Shown in pieces: positions 1 through 7,429 of a stretch of DNA of 32,425 nt (its first letter is position 1; the number at the start of each line of letters is the position of its first letter). Source of the stretch: JBKPNX01 sp046732855 (GTDB lineage Bacteria > Pseudomonadota > Alphaproteobacteria > Geminicoccales > Geminicoccaceae); the NCBI GenBank assembly GCA_046732855.1, contig JBKPNX010000256.1, forward strand, positions 1-32,425. The letters are read 5' to 3'. The notes below the pieces were generated by a model. It was not told the DNA's origin and did no database searches. It saw only the letters and a program-made list of their open reading frames with translations. The position numbers and the translations under genes are program-made.

Positions 1-372
1 GCGCTCGGCCATGCCGCGGCCAAGGCCCGTCTGGTCGAGGGCGCGGGCGACGCGACGCTTCGGACCACGGTGTTCGACCTTGTGCGCGGGTACGACTGGC
101 CGGCCCGCTTCACCGGGCGCGCGCTGGGCAACCGGCTGAGCGAGCGCTGGCATGGGCGCGAGGTCGAGCTGCAGGGGCAGGTCGCGGCAGAGCAGGAACG
201 CTACGCCGCAGCAGCCGAGGCGGGGGACGTCTCGAGCGCGGTGGTTTGGGCAAGCGAGGCGGTCGACCTGATCCGCGATCTGCCGCCTGCCGCGGAGATC
301 GTCGAGCGCATGGTCAGCGAGGCGGGCGCCGCGCTCAAGCGCGGGCTTGCGCTCCGCGCCGCCGCTCGATGA
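1..372 (+). CDS. Nitronate monooxygenase family protein, C-terminal part (gene begins before the window)
   Basis: The reading frame is open from the first base and ends at TGA 370-372, leaving about 123 C-terminal residues. The segment TTVFDLVRGYDWPARFTGRA followed by RWHGRE, and later AVVWASEAVDLI and PAAEIVERMV, resembles the tail of bacterial nitronate monooxygenases (formerly 2-nitropropane dioxygenases). These are FMN enzymes that oxidise alkyl nitronates. The FMN-binding barrel and catalytic residues lie outside the window, so activity cannot be judged. The stop codon overlaps the nadD start (ATGA), which suggests translational coupling and a shared transcript. The family call rests on recognition of the tail only. 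Confidence 0.75.
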   Translation, partial: ALGHAAAKARLVEGAGDATLRTTVFDLVRGYDWPARFTGRALGNRLSERWHGREVELQGQVAAEQERYAAAAEAGDVSSAVVWASEAVDLIRDLPPAAEIVERMVSEAGAALKRGLALRAAAR

Positions 373-1046
373 TCAGCGCCAGACGGCCCATCGCCCGGAT
401 CAATCGACCGGCGCTGGAGCGCGCGGCGCCGGTGCGGGCGCCGCGCCTGCGCGTCGGCCTGCTCGGCGGCTCGTTCAACCCGGCGCACGCGGGCCATCGC
501 GCAATCAGCCTGGAAGCGCTCAGGCGACTGCGCCTGGACCGGGTATGGTGGCTGGTGTCGCCGCAGAACCCGCTCAAGCCGAGCGACGAGACCACCGACC
601 TGGAGCAGCGCCTCGCCGCGGCGCGCGCTGTCGCCGACCATCCGCGCGTGGTGGTCACCGACCTGGAGCGCAGGATCGGCACGCGCTATTCGGTTGACAC
701 GCTCGAGTGGCTGACCAAGCGGCGCCGGGCGTGGTTCGTCTGGCTGATCGGCGCCGACAACCTGGCGCAACTGCCGCGCTGGCGGCAATGGCGGCGTCTG
801 GTACGCACCGTGCCCATTGCTGTTTTCGATCGCGAACCTTATTCTTACGTCGCGTTGGCCGGTCGGATGGCCTCCGCTTACGCCGGGGAACGGCTCGCTG
901 AACGACGTGCCCCGGCGTTGGCCGAGTGCCCGCCTCCGGCCTGGGTCTATCTGCGGCTCCGCCGCCACCAAGCGTCGAGCACGGCGCTACGCCAAAGGAG
1001 CACGGCGTCTGGTCGGCGGGCCCGGCGAAAGGAGGACGGACCATAG
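369..1046 (+). CDS. nadD: Nicotinate-nucleotide adenylyltransferase
   Basis: Converts nicotinate mononucleotide and ATP to deamido-NAD in cytosolic NAD synthesis. The 225-residue product carries the nucleotidyltransferase signature GGSFNPAHAGHR near residue 35, then WLVSPQNPLK, and the family block IGADNLAQLPRWRQW. The C-terminus has SSTALR, matching the usual SATALR region. The length is normal for the family if a basic N-terminal extension of about 30 residues is accepted. The start chosen is the ATG at 369, which overlaps the stop of the preceding gene. The stop TAG (1044-1046) overlaps the proposed ATA start of rsfS. The nadD-rsfS-rlmH order is common in alphaproteobacteria and supports the call. 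Confidence 0.93.
   Translation: MISARRPIARINRPALERAAPVRAPRLRVGLLGGSFNPAHAGHRAISLEALRRLRLDRVWWLVSPQNPLKPSDETTDLEQRLAAARAVADHPRVVVTDLERRIGTRYSVDTLEWLTKRRRAWFVWLIGADNLAQLPRWRQWRRLVRTVPIAVFDREPYSYVALAGRMASAYAGERLAERRAPALAECPPPAWVYLRLRRHQASSTALRQRSTASGRRARRKEDGP
1028..1035 (+). promoter_or_regulatory. Strong ribosome binding site deciding the rsfS start
   Basis: AAAGGAGG lies in the last codons of nadD. Seven bases separate it from an ATA codon at 1043-1045 in the rsfS frame. No ATG, GTG or TTG occurs in that frame at a usable distance. This Shine-Dalgarno sequence is the main reason for placing the rsfS start at ATA. Confidence 0.7.
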
Positions 1047-1426
1047 GCACCCAAACGCTCACCCGAACGTGCAGCCACGACCTCTTGCATCTCGTCGAAA
1101 CGTCGCTTGGCGACGATAAGGCGCTCGAACCAGTCATCATCGATCTCGCCGGCAAGACCAATTTCGCTGACCTCATGGTCATCGCCACCGGCAGCTCCCA
1201 ACGTCACATCGCGACCATGGCCGAGCATCTCCTCGAGCGGCTCAAGCGCGCCGGATTCGCAGGCGTGCGTGCGGAGGGCACCGCGCAGTCGGACTGGGTG
1301 CTGATCGATGCGGGCGACGTGATCGTCCATCTGTTCAAGGACGAGGTGCGTCACTTCTACGACCTGGAGAAGCTTTGGGGCGCGGCCCTGCCTGAGTCCG
1401 CCGTCGCGATCCGTCTGCGCGCGTAG
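1043..1426 (+). CDS. rsfS: Ribosomal silencing factor RsfS, apparently with an ATA start codon
   Basis: RsfS binds ribosomal protein uL14 and blocks joining of the subunits when nutrients are scarce. The 127-residue product shows the family blocks VIIDLAGKTNFADLMVIATG, SSQRHIATMAEHL, SDWVLIDAGDVIVHLF and FYDLEKLW. In this frame the nearest ATG is far upstream at 926, inside nadD, and the next possible start is TTG 1085, which would cut into the first helix. ATA 1043 lies seven bases after AAAGGAGG and overlaps the nadD stop in a four-base ATAG arrangement, the same geometry as the ATGA overlaps elsewhere here. It also gives the usual N-terminal length. The product is certain; the start is inferred. 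Confidence 0.9.
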   Translation: MGTQTLTRTCSHDLLHLVETSLGDDKALEPVIIDLAGKTNFADLMVIATGSSQRHIATMAEHLLERLKRAGFAGVRAEGTAQSDWVLIDAGDVIVHLFKDEVRHFYDLEKLWGAALPESAVAIRLRA

Positions 1427-1456
1427 GAGGCGCGCTGCCCGAGCCGGCCGGGCGAC

Positions 1457-1915
1457 ATGCGCGTGACCATCGCTGCGGTCGGGCGGGACCGCAGCGGGCC
1501 GATGCGGGAGCTGTTCGACGACTATTGCCGGCGCTGTCCGTGGCCGGTCCGCCTGTTGGAACTGTCGCCCCGCACCGCTGCCCCGATCGAGCGGCGCCTC
1601 GCCGAGGAGGCCGAGCGCCTGTCGAGCGCCGTGGCGCGGGACGCGGTTTTGATCACCCTCGACGAGGACGGCCGCAACCTGACCAGCCGCGCGCTTGCGA
1701 CCCGGATCGGCGCCTGGCAGCGGCAGGGCCGCAGCGAGCTCGCGTTTCTGATCGGCGGTCCTGACGGTCTCGATCCGGCTCTGATCGAGCGCGCCGACCT
1801 GGTGCTGGCGCTCGGACGCATGACCTGGCCGCACCGCCTCGTGCGCGTGCTCCTCGCTGAGCAATTGTACCGCGCCGGCACGATTCTGACCGGCCATCCC
1901 TATCACCGCGACTAG
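1457..1915 (+). CDS. rlmH: 23S rRNA (pseudouridine1915-N3)-methyltransferase RlmH
   Basis: A SPOUT-fold enzyme that methylates pseudouridine 1915 in helix 69 of 23S rRNA on the assembled ribosome. The 152-residue product has the characteristic knot sequence FLIGGPDGL, then LALGRMTWPHRLVRVLLAEQLYRA-like residues and the conserved end HPYHRD. Length equals the family norm. It lies 30 bases after rsfS, and the two are neighbours in many bacteria. The ATG at 1457 has no strong ribosome binding site directly before it; a GGAGG follows the rsfS stop but is about 24 bases away, so translation may depend on coupling. Confidence 0.95.
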   Translation: MRVTIAAVGRDRSGPMRELFDDYCRRCPWPVRLLELSPRTAAPIERRLAEEAERLSSAVARDAVLITLDEDGRNLTSRALATRIGAWQRQGRSELAFLIGGPDGLDPALIERADLVLALGRMTWPHRLVRVLLAEQLYRAGTILTGHPYHRD

Positions 1916-1949
1916 GCGATCGGCCGGCCGCCCGGAGGGCCAAAGCCGC

Positions 1950-2408
1950 CTACCGCGCGCCCGGCAACGTCGCGGTATCCAGCCAGATGGTCACCGGTCC
2001 GTCATTGACCAGGTGGACCGCCATGTGCGCGGCGAACTCGCCCCTGGCCACATGAGCGCCGTGCGCGGCGACATGGTCGCAGAACCGGCCATAGAGCGGG
2101 TCGGCCAGCTCCGGCGGCGCCGCGCCGATGAAGCTCGGCCGGTTGCCTTTGCGCATGTCGGCGCACAGCGTGAACTGACTGACCACCAGCACGCCGCCAC
2201 CGATGTCCAACACCGAGCGGTTCATTTTGCCGGCGTCGTCCGCGAAGATTCGCAGGTGCGCGATCTTGCGCGCGAGCAGCTCCGCCGTGCGCTCGTCGTC
2301 GTCATGCTCGACGCCGAGCAGCACGAGAAGACCGTGGCCGATCGACCCGACCGCGCGCTCGCCGATCGTGACGCTCGCCTCGCTGACCCGTTGCACCAGC
2401 GCCTTCAT
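1950..2408 (-). CDS. dtd: D-aminoacyl-tRNA deacylase
   Basis: Hydrolyses D-amino acids wrongly attached to tRNA. The 152-residue protein has the two active-site motifs of the DTD family, SQFTLCAD in the middle and NDGPVT near the end, and the usual start MKALVQRVSEASV. It converges with rlmH across a 34-base gap that contains a GC palindrome (1921-1930) but no convincing terminator. The gene is transcribed away from the methyltransferase at 2615, so the roughly 200 bases between them should hold both promoters; I could not recognise clear elements there. Confidence 0.95.
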   Translation of the reverse strand: MKALVQRVSEASVTIGERAVGSIGHGLLVLLGVEHDDDERTAELLARKIAHLRIFADDAGKMNRSVLDIGGGVLVVSQFTLCADMRKGNRPSFIGAAPPELADPLYGRFCDHVAAHGAHVARGEFAAHMAVHLVNDGPVTIWLDTATLPGAR

Positions 2409-2614
2409 CGCCTCACCGCGGTGCGGGCGACGTGCCCAGGTTTCGCGGCTGCACCCGAGGATGCTCGTCTGGAGTCAACTGCGCAGGCGATGCGTGCGCA
2501 ACGGCCAATCGGAGCCGGTGGCCGTGAAGCGAGCCGCCGGTCCGAGCGCGCGCGACGCTGGGCGGTCGCCCGCGGGTGGTCCATCTGTTGAGCGCAGGGG
2601 ACCTGGAGAAGCCC

Positions 2615-3649
2615 ATGAATGCGATCGAGCGCGTCGTCTACGACGTCGGCCAGGCGGCGCGGGTCGCCTGGTTCTACAGCCACGCCCGTCTCGCCGAGCG
2701 CCTCGCCCCGCCCGTGGTCGAGCCGGTGGAGATCGAGGGGCCGCTGCCGACATACCAGCAGATGATGGGGGACTTGTACGAGTTGTTCCGCCGCGATCGG
2801 GCGAACATTCAGGCCGGCCGTTACCGGCTGCCGCACGATCTGTTCGGCTCGCCGCGCGCGGCGCTCGCGCAGAGCCTCCGGTTCCTGTCCGACCTCGGCC
2901 GCGTCGACCGCCGCCGCCGCGAGCGCATCCACGATGAAGTGAGCGCCGCGGCGGACCGCACGGCCGTGCGCTACCCCCACTATTACGTGCAGAACTTCCA
3001 TTATCAGACTGACGGCTATCTCAGCGATCATTCCGCTGCGGTCTACGACTTCCAGGTCGAGGTGCTGTTCAAGGGTGGCGCCGACGCCATGCGCCGCCAG
3101 GCGCTGGTGCCGATCGCCGACCATCTGCGCGGCCGGCCGCTCCGGGCGCAGCGCCTGCTCGATGTGGCGTGCGGCACCGGCCGGTTCCTGGGCTTCGTCA
3201 AGCACAACCATCCGCGCCTGCCGGTGGTCGGGCTCGACCTCAGCCCCGCCTATCTGCAGCGCGCGCGCCGCCAGCTCGGCGACTGGTCGTGGGTCGACCT
3301 GATCCTCGGGCCGGCAGAAGCGCTGCCGTTCGCCGATGCAAGCTTCGACCTGGTGACGTGCGTCTATCTGTTCCATGAGCTGCCGCGGCCGGTGCGCGAG
3401 CGGGCCGCCGCGGAGTTCGCGCGCGTGCTCCGCCCGCGCGGGCGGATGGTGCTGGTGGATGCCTTCCAGCATGGCGACGAGCCGGCGTTCGATGGCCTGC
3501 TCGAACTGTTCCCGCTCGCTTACCACGAGCCCTATTTCGCGGACTACGTGCGTCACGATCTGGGCGCCGCGTTCGCCCGGCTCGGCCTGCGGCGGAGCGG
3601 CGCCGCCCGCGCGCACATGTCGAAAGTCATGACCTTCGACAAGCCTTAA
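2615..3649 (+). CDS. Class I SAM-dependent methyltransferase with a long N-terminal region
   Basis: The C-terminal half has a Rossmann methyltransferase domain: motif I LLDVACGTGRFLG at residues 181-193, VVGLDLSP as the acidic loop, GPAEALPFADASFDLVTCVYLFHEL as motifs II and III, and ARVLRPRGRMVLVD. About 180 residues precede it, including PHYYVQNFHYQTDGYLSDHSA, which looks conserved but which I cannot name. The substrate is unknown; a quinone-, lipid- or small-molecule-type methyltransferase is possible. ATG 2615 was chosen because GGAGAA lies five bases upstream; an in-frame upstream start at 2576 lacks such a site. The product is 344 residues. It stands alone between divergent dtd and convergent pseudoazurin. 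Confidence 0.8.
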   Translation: MNAIERVVYDVGQAARVAWFYSHARLAERLAPPVVEPVEIEGPLPTYQQMMGDLYELFRRDRANIQAGRYRLPHDLFGSPRAALAQSLRFLSDLGRVDRRRRERIHDEVSAAADRTAVRYPHYYVQNFHYQTDGYLSDHSAAVYDFQVEVLFKGGADAMRRQALVPIADHLRGRPLRAQRLLDVACGTGRFLGFVKHNHPRLPVVGLDLSPAYLQRARRQLGDWSWVDLILGPAEALPFADASFDLVTCVYLFHELPRPVRERAAAEFARVLRPRGRMVLVDAFQHGDEPAFDGLLELFPLAYHEPYFADYVRHDLGAAFARLGLRRSGAARAHMSKVMTFDKP

Positions 3650-3777
3650 CGAGAGGTGAGAGCCGCGGTTTGCCCGGCGCCGGCGCCGCGCAGCCGGACC
3701 CACCGGCGGACGGTATTCTGCGGGGCGGCCTTGATGCGGGCCGCCGCGCCCGGTCGCGATGGCGGGGCCTGCGGCCG

Positions 3778-4236
3778 TCAGGCGCTCGCGCCGATCTGCT
3801 TCAGGAGCTCGGCCATGACCTCGCGCGCCTTGCCGGGATAGCGCGCGCTCTTCACGGCTTCGAGATTGACCGAAGGATCGCCGACCGCGATCAGGCCGAC
3901 CATGCCAAGGCCGAAGTGGGGCGTGCATTTGTAGGCATAGAGTCCCGGCACCGCCAGCGTGACCGAGATCTCCTGGCTGAGCTTGCCTTTCCACTCCTCC
4001 GCGCCGTCCGGAATCACCAGCGACGTGCTGTTGTGCCCCTTGTCCTTGGGCACGAACCGGATGGTGTCGCCCGGCTGGGCTTTGACCACGGCCGGTTCGA
4101 ACCAGTTGCGCTGCCCTTGCGGACCCTGATTGACCATCTGCACCTCGTGCTCGGCCGCGAGCACGCGGCGCGGCCGTACGAGCAGACCCGCAGCCGGGAT
4201 CAGCATGGTCGCGCCAAGGAAGAGACGTCGCTGCAT
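3778..4236 (-). CDS. Pseudoazurin (periplasmic type 1 copper protein)
   Basis: A small blue copper electron carrier. The 152-residue precursor begins with a twin-arginine-free signal peptide (MQRRLFLGATMLIPAAGLL, likely cleaved near VLA-AEH, residues 26-30). The mature part has EVQMVNQGP, FEPAVVKAQPGDT and the complete copper ligand set: His68 in KGHNS, then Cys104, His107 and Met112 in CTPHFGLGM. A ribosome binding site GGAGGAA directly precedes ATG 4236; a longer frame upstream was rejected because it adds a basic segment before the signal peptide. No denitrification or other redox partner gene adjoins it, so its electron donor and acceptor cannot be inferred. Pseudoazurins usually serve nitrite or nitrous oxide reductases. 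Confidence 0.9.
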   Translation of the reverse strand: MQRRLFLGATMLIPAAGLLVRPRRVLAAEHEVQMVNQGPQGQRNWFEPAVVKAQPGDTIRFVPKDKGHNSTSLVIPDGAEEWKGKLSQEISVTLAVPGLYAYKCTPHFGLGMVGLIAVGDPSVNLEAVKSARYPGKAREVMAELLKQIGASA

Positions 4237-5060
4237 TTCCTCCGCTCCCGATTTGGTTTTGCGGCCAACAACATAGCGCGCCATGCCGGATGGTCGCAAC
4301 GCGCGGCGAGCCGCCCACGGGTCGGGCGCCGGCGGCGGTCGGCAATCAAGGCGATCCGATGCGCACCCTTGTTGGTCGCAGACGAGCCGGCCAGCGAGCG
4401 ACGGCGCTGCGCAGCGGCCGCGCAGTCAAGGGGTCAGATCGGAAGGTGCCGCGGCCAAGATCTCCGGTCCACCAGCGCGCACCCGCCAATGGTTGGTCGT
4501 GGAGCAAGGCGGGGCCGAGGCGTCAGGTCGAGCGGCGGCGAGCTCTGGTCCCCAGCAGACGCAGCGCTTCGACTGCGACTAGCGCCAATATTGGATGCCA
4601 TGATCGCGGCCGACACTGTCGGCCGACCGCCACTCAGCGTCGCCGATACGCCACAGGTCAAAGTAGAATATGGGCAGCCGCGCAATCGACCCCGATTGCG
4701 ACTTGCAGGCGGTCTCATATTCCGGTACGGGTCCAGGCTGAAGAAACGCTGTCGGGCTGATTTGTCAGTTGTGCAAGCTGCGCGTTCCGACGATAGTCGA
4801 TTAACGAAAGGTGAACGCGAGCGGCCGCGTGTCGGTCGTAGCGAGTCGGACGGGCGGACTGCGAGAAGACGTCCCGGCGCAGCTAAGGGGGAGCAGAGCA
4901 ACGGCGAACGTTGCGCATTTGGTCGGGAGTTCTGAGCGCGCGCGCCGATACGTGGCAAATCGTCGCCCGGCAGTCGGACGGCGTGTGCGGAGTCGGGCTT
5001 GGTTACGCCACCTCGAGAGGGCCCGTGTGTTATCCCGTGGTAGCGAAAGGAGAATCCTCC
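4237..5060. other. 824-base stretch without a supported gene
   Basis: This interval separates the pseudoazurin start from the OmpA-domain gene and should contain both promoters. Several frames are open on both strands, but their translations are arginine-, alanine- and serine-rich, show no recognisable domain and run into neighbouring genes. The part from about 4560 to 4810 is less GC-rich than its surroundings and holds two perfect dyads, listed separately. A ribosome binding site AAAGGAGAA at 5046-5054 serves the gene at 5061. I did not find a convincing sigma-70 promoter or an RNA gene. Confidence 0.6.
4585..4625. repeat. Two perfect dyads in non-coding DNA
   Basis: CCAATATTGG at 4585-4594 is a 10-base perfect palindrome. 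Thirteen bases on, CGGCCGACACTGTCGGCCG at 4607-4625 has eight-base arms around ACT. Both lie in the non-coding stretch upstream of the OmpA-domain gene, some 440-475 bases before its start. They could be protein binding sites or RNA hairpins; nothing shows which. Confidence 0.5.
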
Positions 5061-5651
5061 ATGCGACGTGTACTTCTTGGATGTAGCTCGGCGACCCTGT
5101 TCGCCGCAACGCTGGCCCTCAGTTCGAGCCCGTCCCTGGCGCAATCCGAGGAGGTCGGCGCCACCTGGGGCACGGGCGCGGAGCGCCGGTGCAACGTGGT
5201 GATGGACACTGACCGCGAGCCGGTGGTGCAGACCCCCGGCGACGCTCCGGTGATCCACCTGCAAACGCATGACTGCCCGGAAGTGGCCGCGGTCGAGCCG
5301 GCAGCGCCGGCGCCGTTGCCGGCATCGGGCGTCGTCTACTTCGACTTCGACAAGGACAATCTGCGGCCCGATGCCCAGGCGGCGCTCGACGACATGATCT
5401 TCGACATCAAGGACCGCAATCTCGGTGGCATCATCTCGAACGGCCACACCGACACCGCCGGTCCACCCGACTACAACATGGCGCTCTCGCAGCGGCGCGC
5501 CGACACCGTCGCGGAAGCGTTGATCAAGGCGGGCATTCCGGCCCAGATCATCACCACCAAGGCGTTCGGCGAGACCGATCTCGCGGTGCAGACGCCGGAG
5601 AATACGCCGCTCCAGGCCAACCGGCGCGTGGTGGTCGACTTCACCAGCTAG
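5061..5651 (+). CDS. Exported OmpA-like (C-terminal domain) protein
   Basis: The 196-residue product has a signal peptide (MRRVLLGCSSATLFAATLAL, with a probable signal peptidase I site near SLA-QS at residue 28), a linker of about 60 residues with two cysteines (44 and 72) that could form a disulfide, an alanine/proline stretch, and an OmpA-type peptidoglycan-binding domain from residue 90 (YFDFDKDNLRPDAQAAL, NGHTDTAG, LSQRRADTV, NRRVVV). There is no beta-barrel, so this is not OmpA itself; it is probably a periplasmic peptidoglycan-associated protein. ATG 5061 is preceded by AAAGGAGAA at a seven-base distance. LLGC at residues 5-8 resembles a lipobox but is too close to the N-terminus to be convincing. 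Confidence 0.85.
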   Translation: MRRVLLGCSSATLFAATLALSSSPSLAQSEEVGATWGTGAERRCNVVMDTDREPVVQTPGDAPVIHLQTHDCPEVAAVEPAAPAPLPASGVVYFDFDKDNLRPDAQAALDDMIFDIKDRNLGGIISNGHTDTAGPPDYNMALSQRRADTVAEALIKAGIPAQIITTKAFGETDLAVQTPENTPLQANRRVVVDFTS

Positions 5652-5675
5652 ACAGGTGGTCTCTTGAATCCCGGC

Positions 5676-5708
5676 GCGGGCCCCTCACCGAGGGGCCCGC
5701 AACCATTT
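5676..5708 (+). terminator. Rho-independent terminator after the OmpA-domain gene
   Basis: Perfect ten-base arms at 5676-5685 and 5691-5700 (GCGGGCCCCT and AGGGGCCCGC) enclose the loop CACCG. They are followed after a few bases by TTTT (5705-5708). The site lies 25 bases after the stop at 5651 and just before the end of convergent mcd. The uridine tract is short, so termination may be partial. Confidence 0.8.
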
Positions 5709-5721
5709 TGGCCGCCCCGCA

Positions 5722-7389
5722 TCAGAGGCCGAGCAGACGGCGCCCGATGATCTGGGCCTGAATTTCGGCCGCGCCTTCGAAGATGTTGAGGATACGCGCG
5801 TCGCAGAAGATCCGGCTGATCGGATATTCGAGCGCGTAGCCGTTGCCGCCGTGGATCTGCACGGCGTTGTCCGCAGCGCTCCAGGCCACCTGCGCGGCGA
5901 GCAGCTTCGCCATCCCGGCCTCCAGATCGCAACGGCGATCCGCATCCTTCTCGCGCGCCGCGAACAGCGTCAGCTGGCGGGCCACCATGGTCTCGACCGC
6001 CATCCCGACCAGCTTGTCGGCGACGCGCGGGAACGAAAGGATCGGCTGGCCGAACTGGATCCGCTCCCGGGCATAGGCAAGCGCCGCTTCGAGGGCGCTG
6101 CGCGCCACGCCGACGGCGCGCGCCGCGGTCTGGATCCGCGCCGACTCGAAGGTCGCCATCAGCTGCTTGAAACCGCGACCCTCGACGCCACCGAGCAGCC
6201 CGGCGCGCGGCACCGCAAAACCGTCGAAGGCGAGGGTGTACTCCTTCATGCCGCGGTAGCCGAGCACCGGGATCTCGCTGCCCGACAGCCCCGCCACGGG
6301 GAATGGCTCGGCGTCGCTGCCGCGGGGCTTCTCGGCGAGCAGGATCGAGAGACCGCGATGGCCCGGCTGGCTCGGATCGGTGCGGCACAGGATGGTCATC
6401 AGGTCGGCGCGCGCGGCATGGGTGATCCAGGTCTTGGCCCCGGTCAGGCGATAGCTCTCGCCATCCGGCACCGCGCGGGTCTGCAGCGAAGCGAGATCGG
6501 ACCCGGTGTTGGGCTCGGTGAACACCGCCGTCGGGATCAATTCGCCCGAGGCGATGCGCGGCAGGTAAGTCGTCTTCTGCGCGTCGGTGCCGGCGAGGCG
6601 GATCAGCTCGGCGGCGATCTCGGAGCGGGTGCCGAGCGAGCCGACGCCGATGTAGCCGCGCGAGAGCTCCTCAGTGACCACGCACATCGCGGCCTTCCCC
6701 AGGCCGAGCCCGCCCCAGGCCTCGGGCACGGTCAGCCCGAACACGCCAAGGCCGGCCAGCGCCTCGATCACCTCGAGCGGGATCAGCGCGTCCTTGACGT
6801 GCCAGCCGTGGGCGTGGGGCGCGATCTGCTCTTCGGCAAACCGCCAGAACTGCTCGCGCACCATGTCGAGCGTGTCGTCCTCGAGGCCCCAGTCGCCGAG
6901 CCGGCCATCTGCGATCAGGGTCGCCAGGCGCGCGCGCAGCGGCGCCGCGGTGCCGGCCGCGATCGCGCGCCGGACGGCGGGATCGTCGACGAATGCGCTG
7001 ATCGCCGCCGCATCGAGATAGAGCTGATGCGGGCGCGCGATCTCGCCCTGGCTCATCGGAATGCCGCCCGCGATCCGCGCCAGGTACTCGCCGGTCCCGG
7101 CGCGCAGCAACAGCCGCTCGAGCTCCGCGAGCTTGTCCCGCTCGTCCAGGCGCAGCGCCCAGCCGTGAACCTGGCGCAGCGCCTGGATGTAGGTCGCGAG
7201 CCAGGCGAGGCCGTGCACCGCGTGCTGCTCGCGCTCGAGCAGATCCGGCTCGATCGCGCCGGCCGGCGCCACCTGGGCGCGGACCGCATCGCACGCCCGC
7301 GCCAGCAGCGCCTCGGCCGCGCCGATCCAGCGTCCGTCCAGGTCGGCCGGCGATGCCGGCTCGACGATCTCGGCACCGGACAGAGCCAT
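5722..7389 (-). CDS. mcd: Methylsuccinyl-CoA dehydrogenase
   Basis: A FAD enzyme of the acyl-CoA dehydrogenase family that oxidises (2S)-methylsuccinyl-CoA to mesaconyl-CoA in the ethylmalonyl-CoA pathway. At 555 residues it is much longer than ordinary acyl-CoA dehydrogenases (about 380), because of the roughly 160-residue N-terminal extension typical of Mcd. The dehydrogenase core includes FTEPNTGSDLASLQTRA, LTGAKTWITHA, ERIQFGQPI and the C-terminal QIHGGNGYALEYPISRIFCDARI. ATG 7389 has GAGGAGG seven bases upstream. It follows ccr by 40 bases on the same strand, so the two are surely co-transcribed; this context, with ecm divergent, makes Mcd a better call than a generic dehydrogenase. Confidence 0.93.
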   Translation of the reverse strand: MALSGAEIVEPASPADLDGRWIGAAEALLARACDAVRAQVAPAGAIEPDLLEREQHAVHGLAWLATYIQALRQVHGWALRLDERDKLAELERLLLRAGTGEYLARIAGGIPMSQGEIARPHQLYLDAAAISAFVDDPAVRRAIAAGTAAPLRARLATLIADGRLGDWGLEDDTLDMVREQFWRFAEEQIAPHAHGWHVKDALIPLEVIEALAGLGVFGLTVPEAWGGLGLGKAAMCVVTEELSRGYIGVGSLGTRSEIAAELIRLAGTDAQKTTYLPRIASGELIPTAVFTEPNTGSDLASLQTRAVPDGESYRLTGAKTWITHAARADLMTILCRTDPSQPGHRGLSILLAEKPRGSDAEPFPVAGLSGSEIPVLGYRGMKEYTLAFDGFAVPRAGLLGGVEGRGFKQLMATFESARIQTAARAVGVARSALEAALAYARERIQFGQPILSFPRVADKLVGMAVETMVARQLTLFAAREKDADRRCDLEAGMAKLLAAQVAWSAADNAVQIHGGNGYALEYPISRIFCDARILNIFEGAAEIQAQIIGRRLLGL

Positions 7390-7429
7390 GGGCTTGCCTC
7401 CTCGCGCGCGGTCGCTCAATCGCCGTGGC

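Noticed and set aside
3724..3745. GGCGGCC/GGCCGCC hairpin as a terminator for the methyltransferase
   Set aside because: The arms pair, but neither flank has a uridine tract, so it is not distinguishable from ordinary GC-rich sequence.
4088..4100. GGTTCGAACC-like sequence as a tRNA T-arm
   Set aside because: It lies in the conserved pseudoazurin coding sequence, and no acceptor or anticodon stem surrounds it.
3670..4935. A 421-codon frame on the plus strand across the pseudoazurin gene
   Set aside because: It is antisense to a gene with all copper ligands and continues into non-coding DNA; no domain or ribosome binding site is visible.
5061..5085. OmpA-domain protein as a lipoprotein (LLGC)
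   Set aside because: The cysteine is at residue 8 before the hydrophobic core is complete, and a good signal peptidase I site follows near residue 28.
4434..5447. A 337-codon frame on the minus strand
   Set aside because: It is partly antisense to the OmpA-domain gene and shows no recognisable domain; the part over the gap is low-complexity Arg, Ser and Pro.
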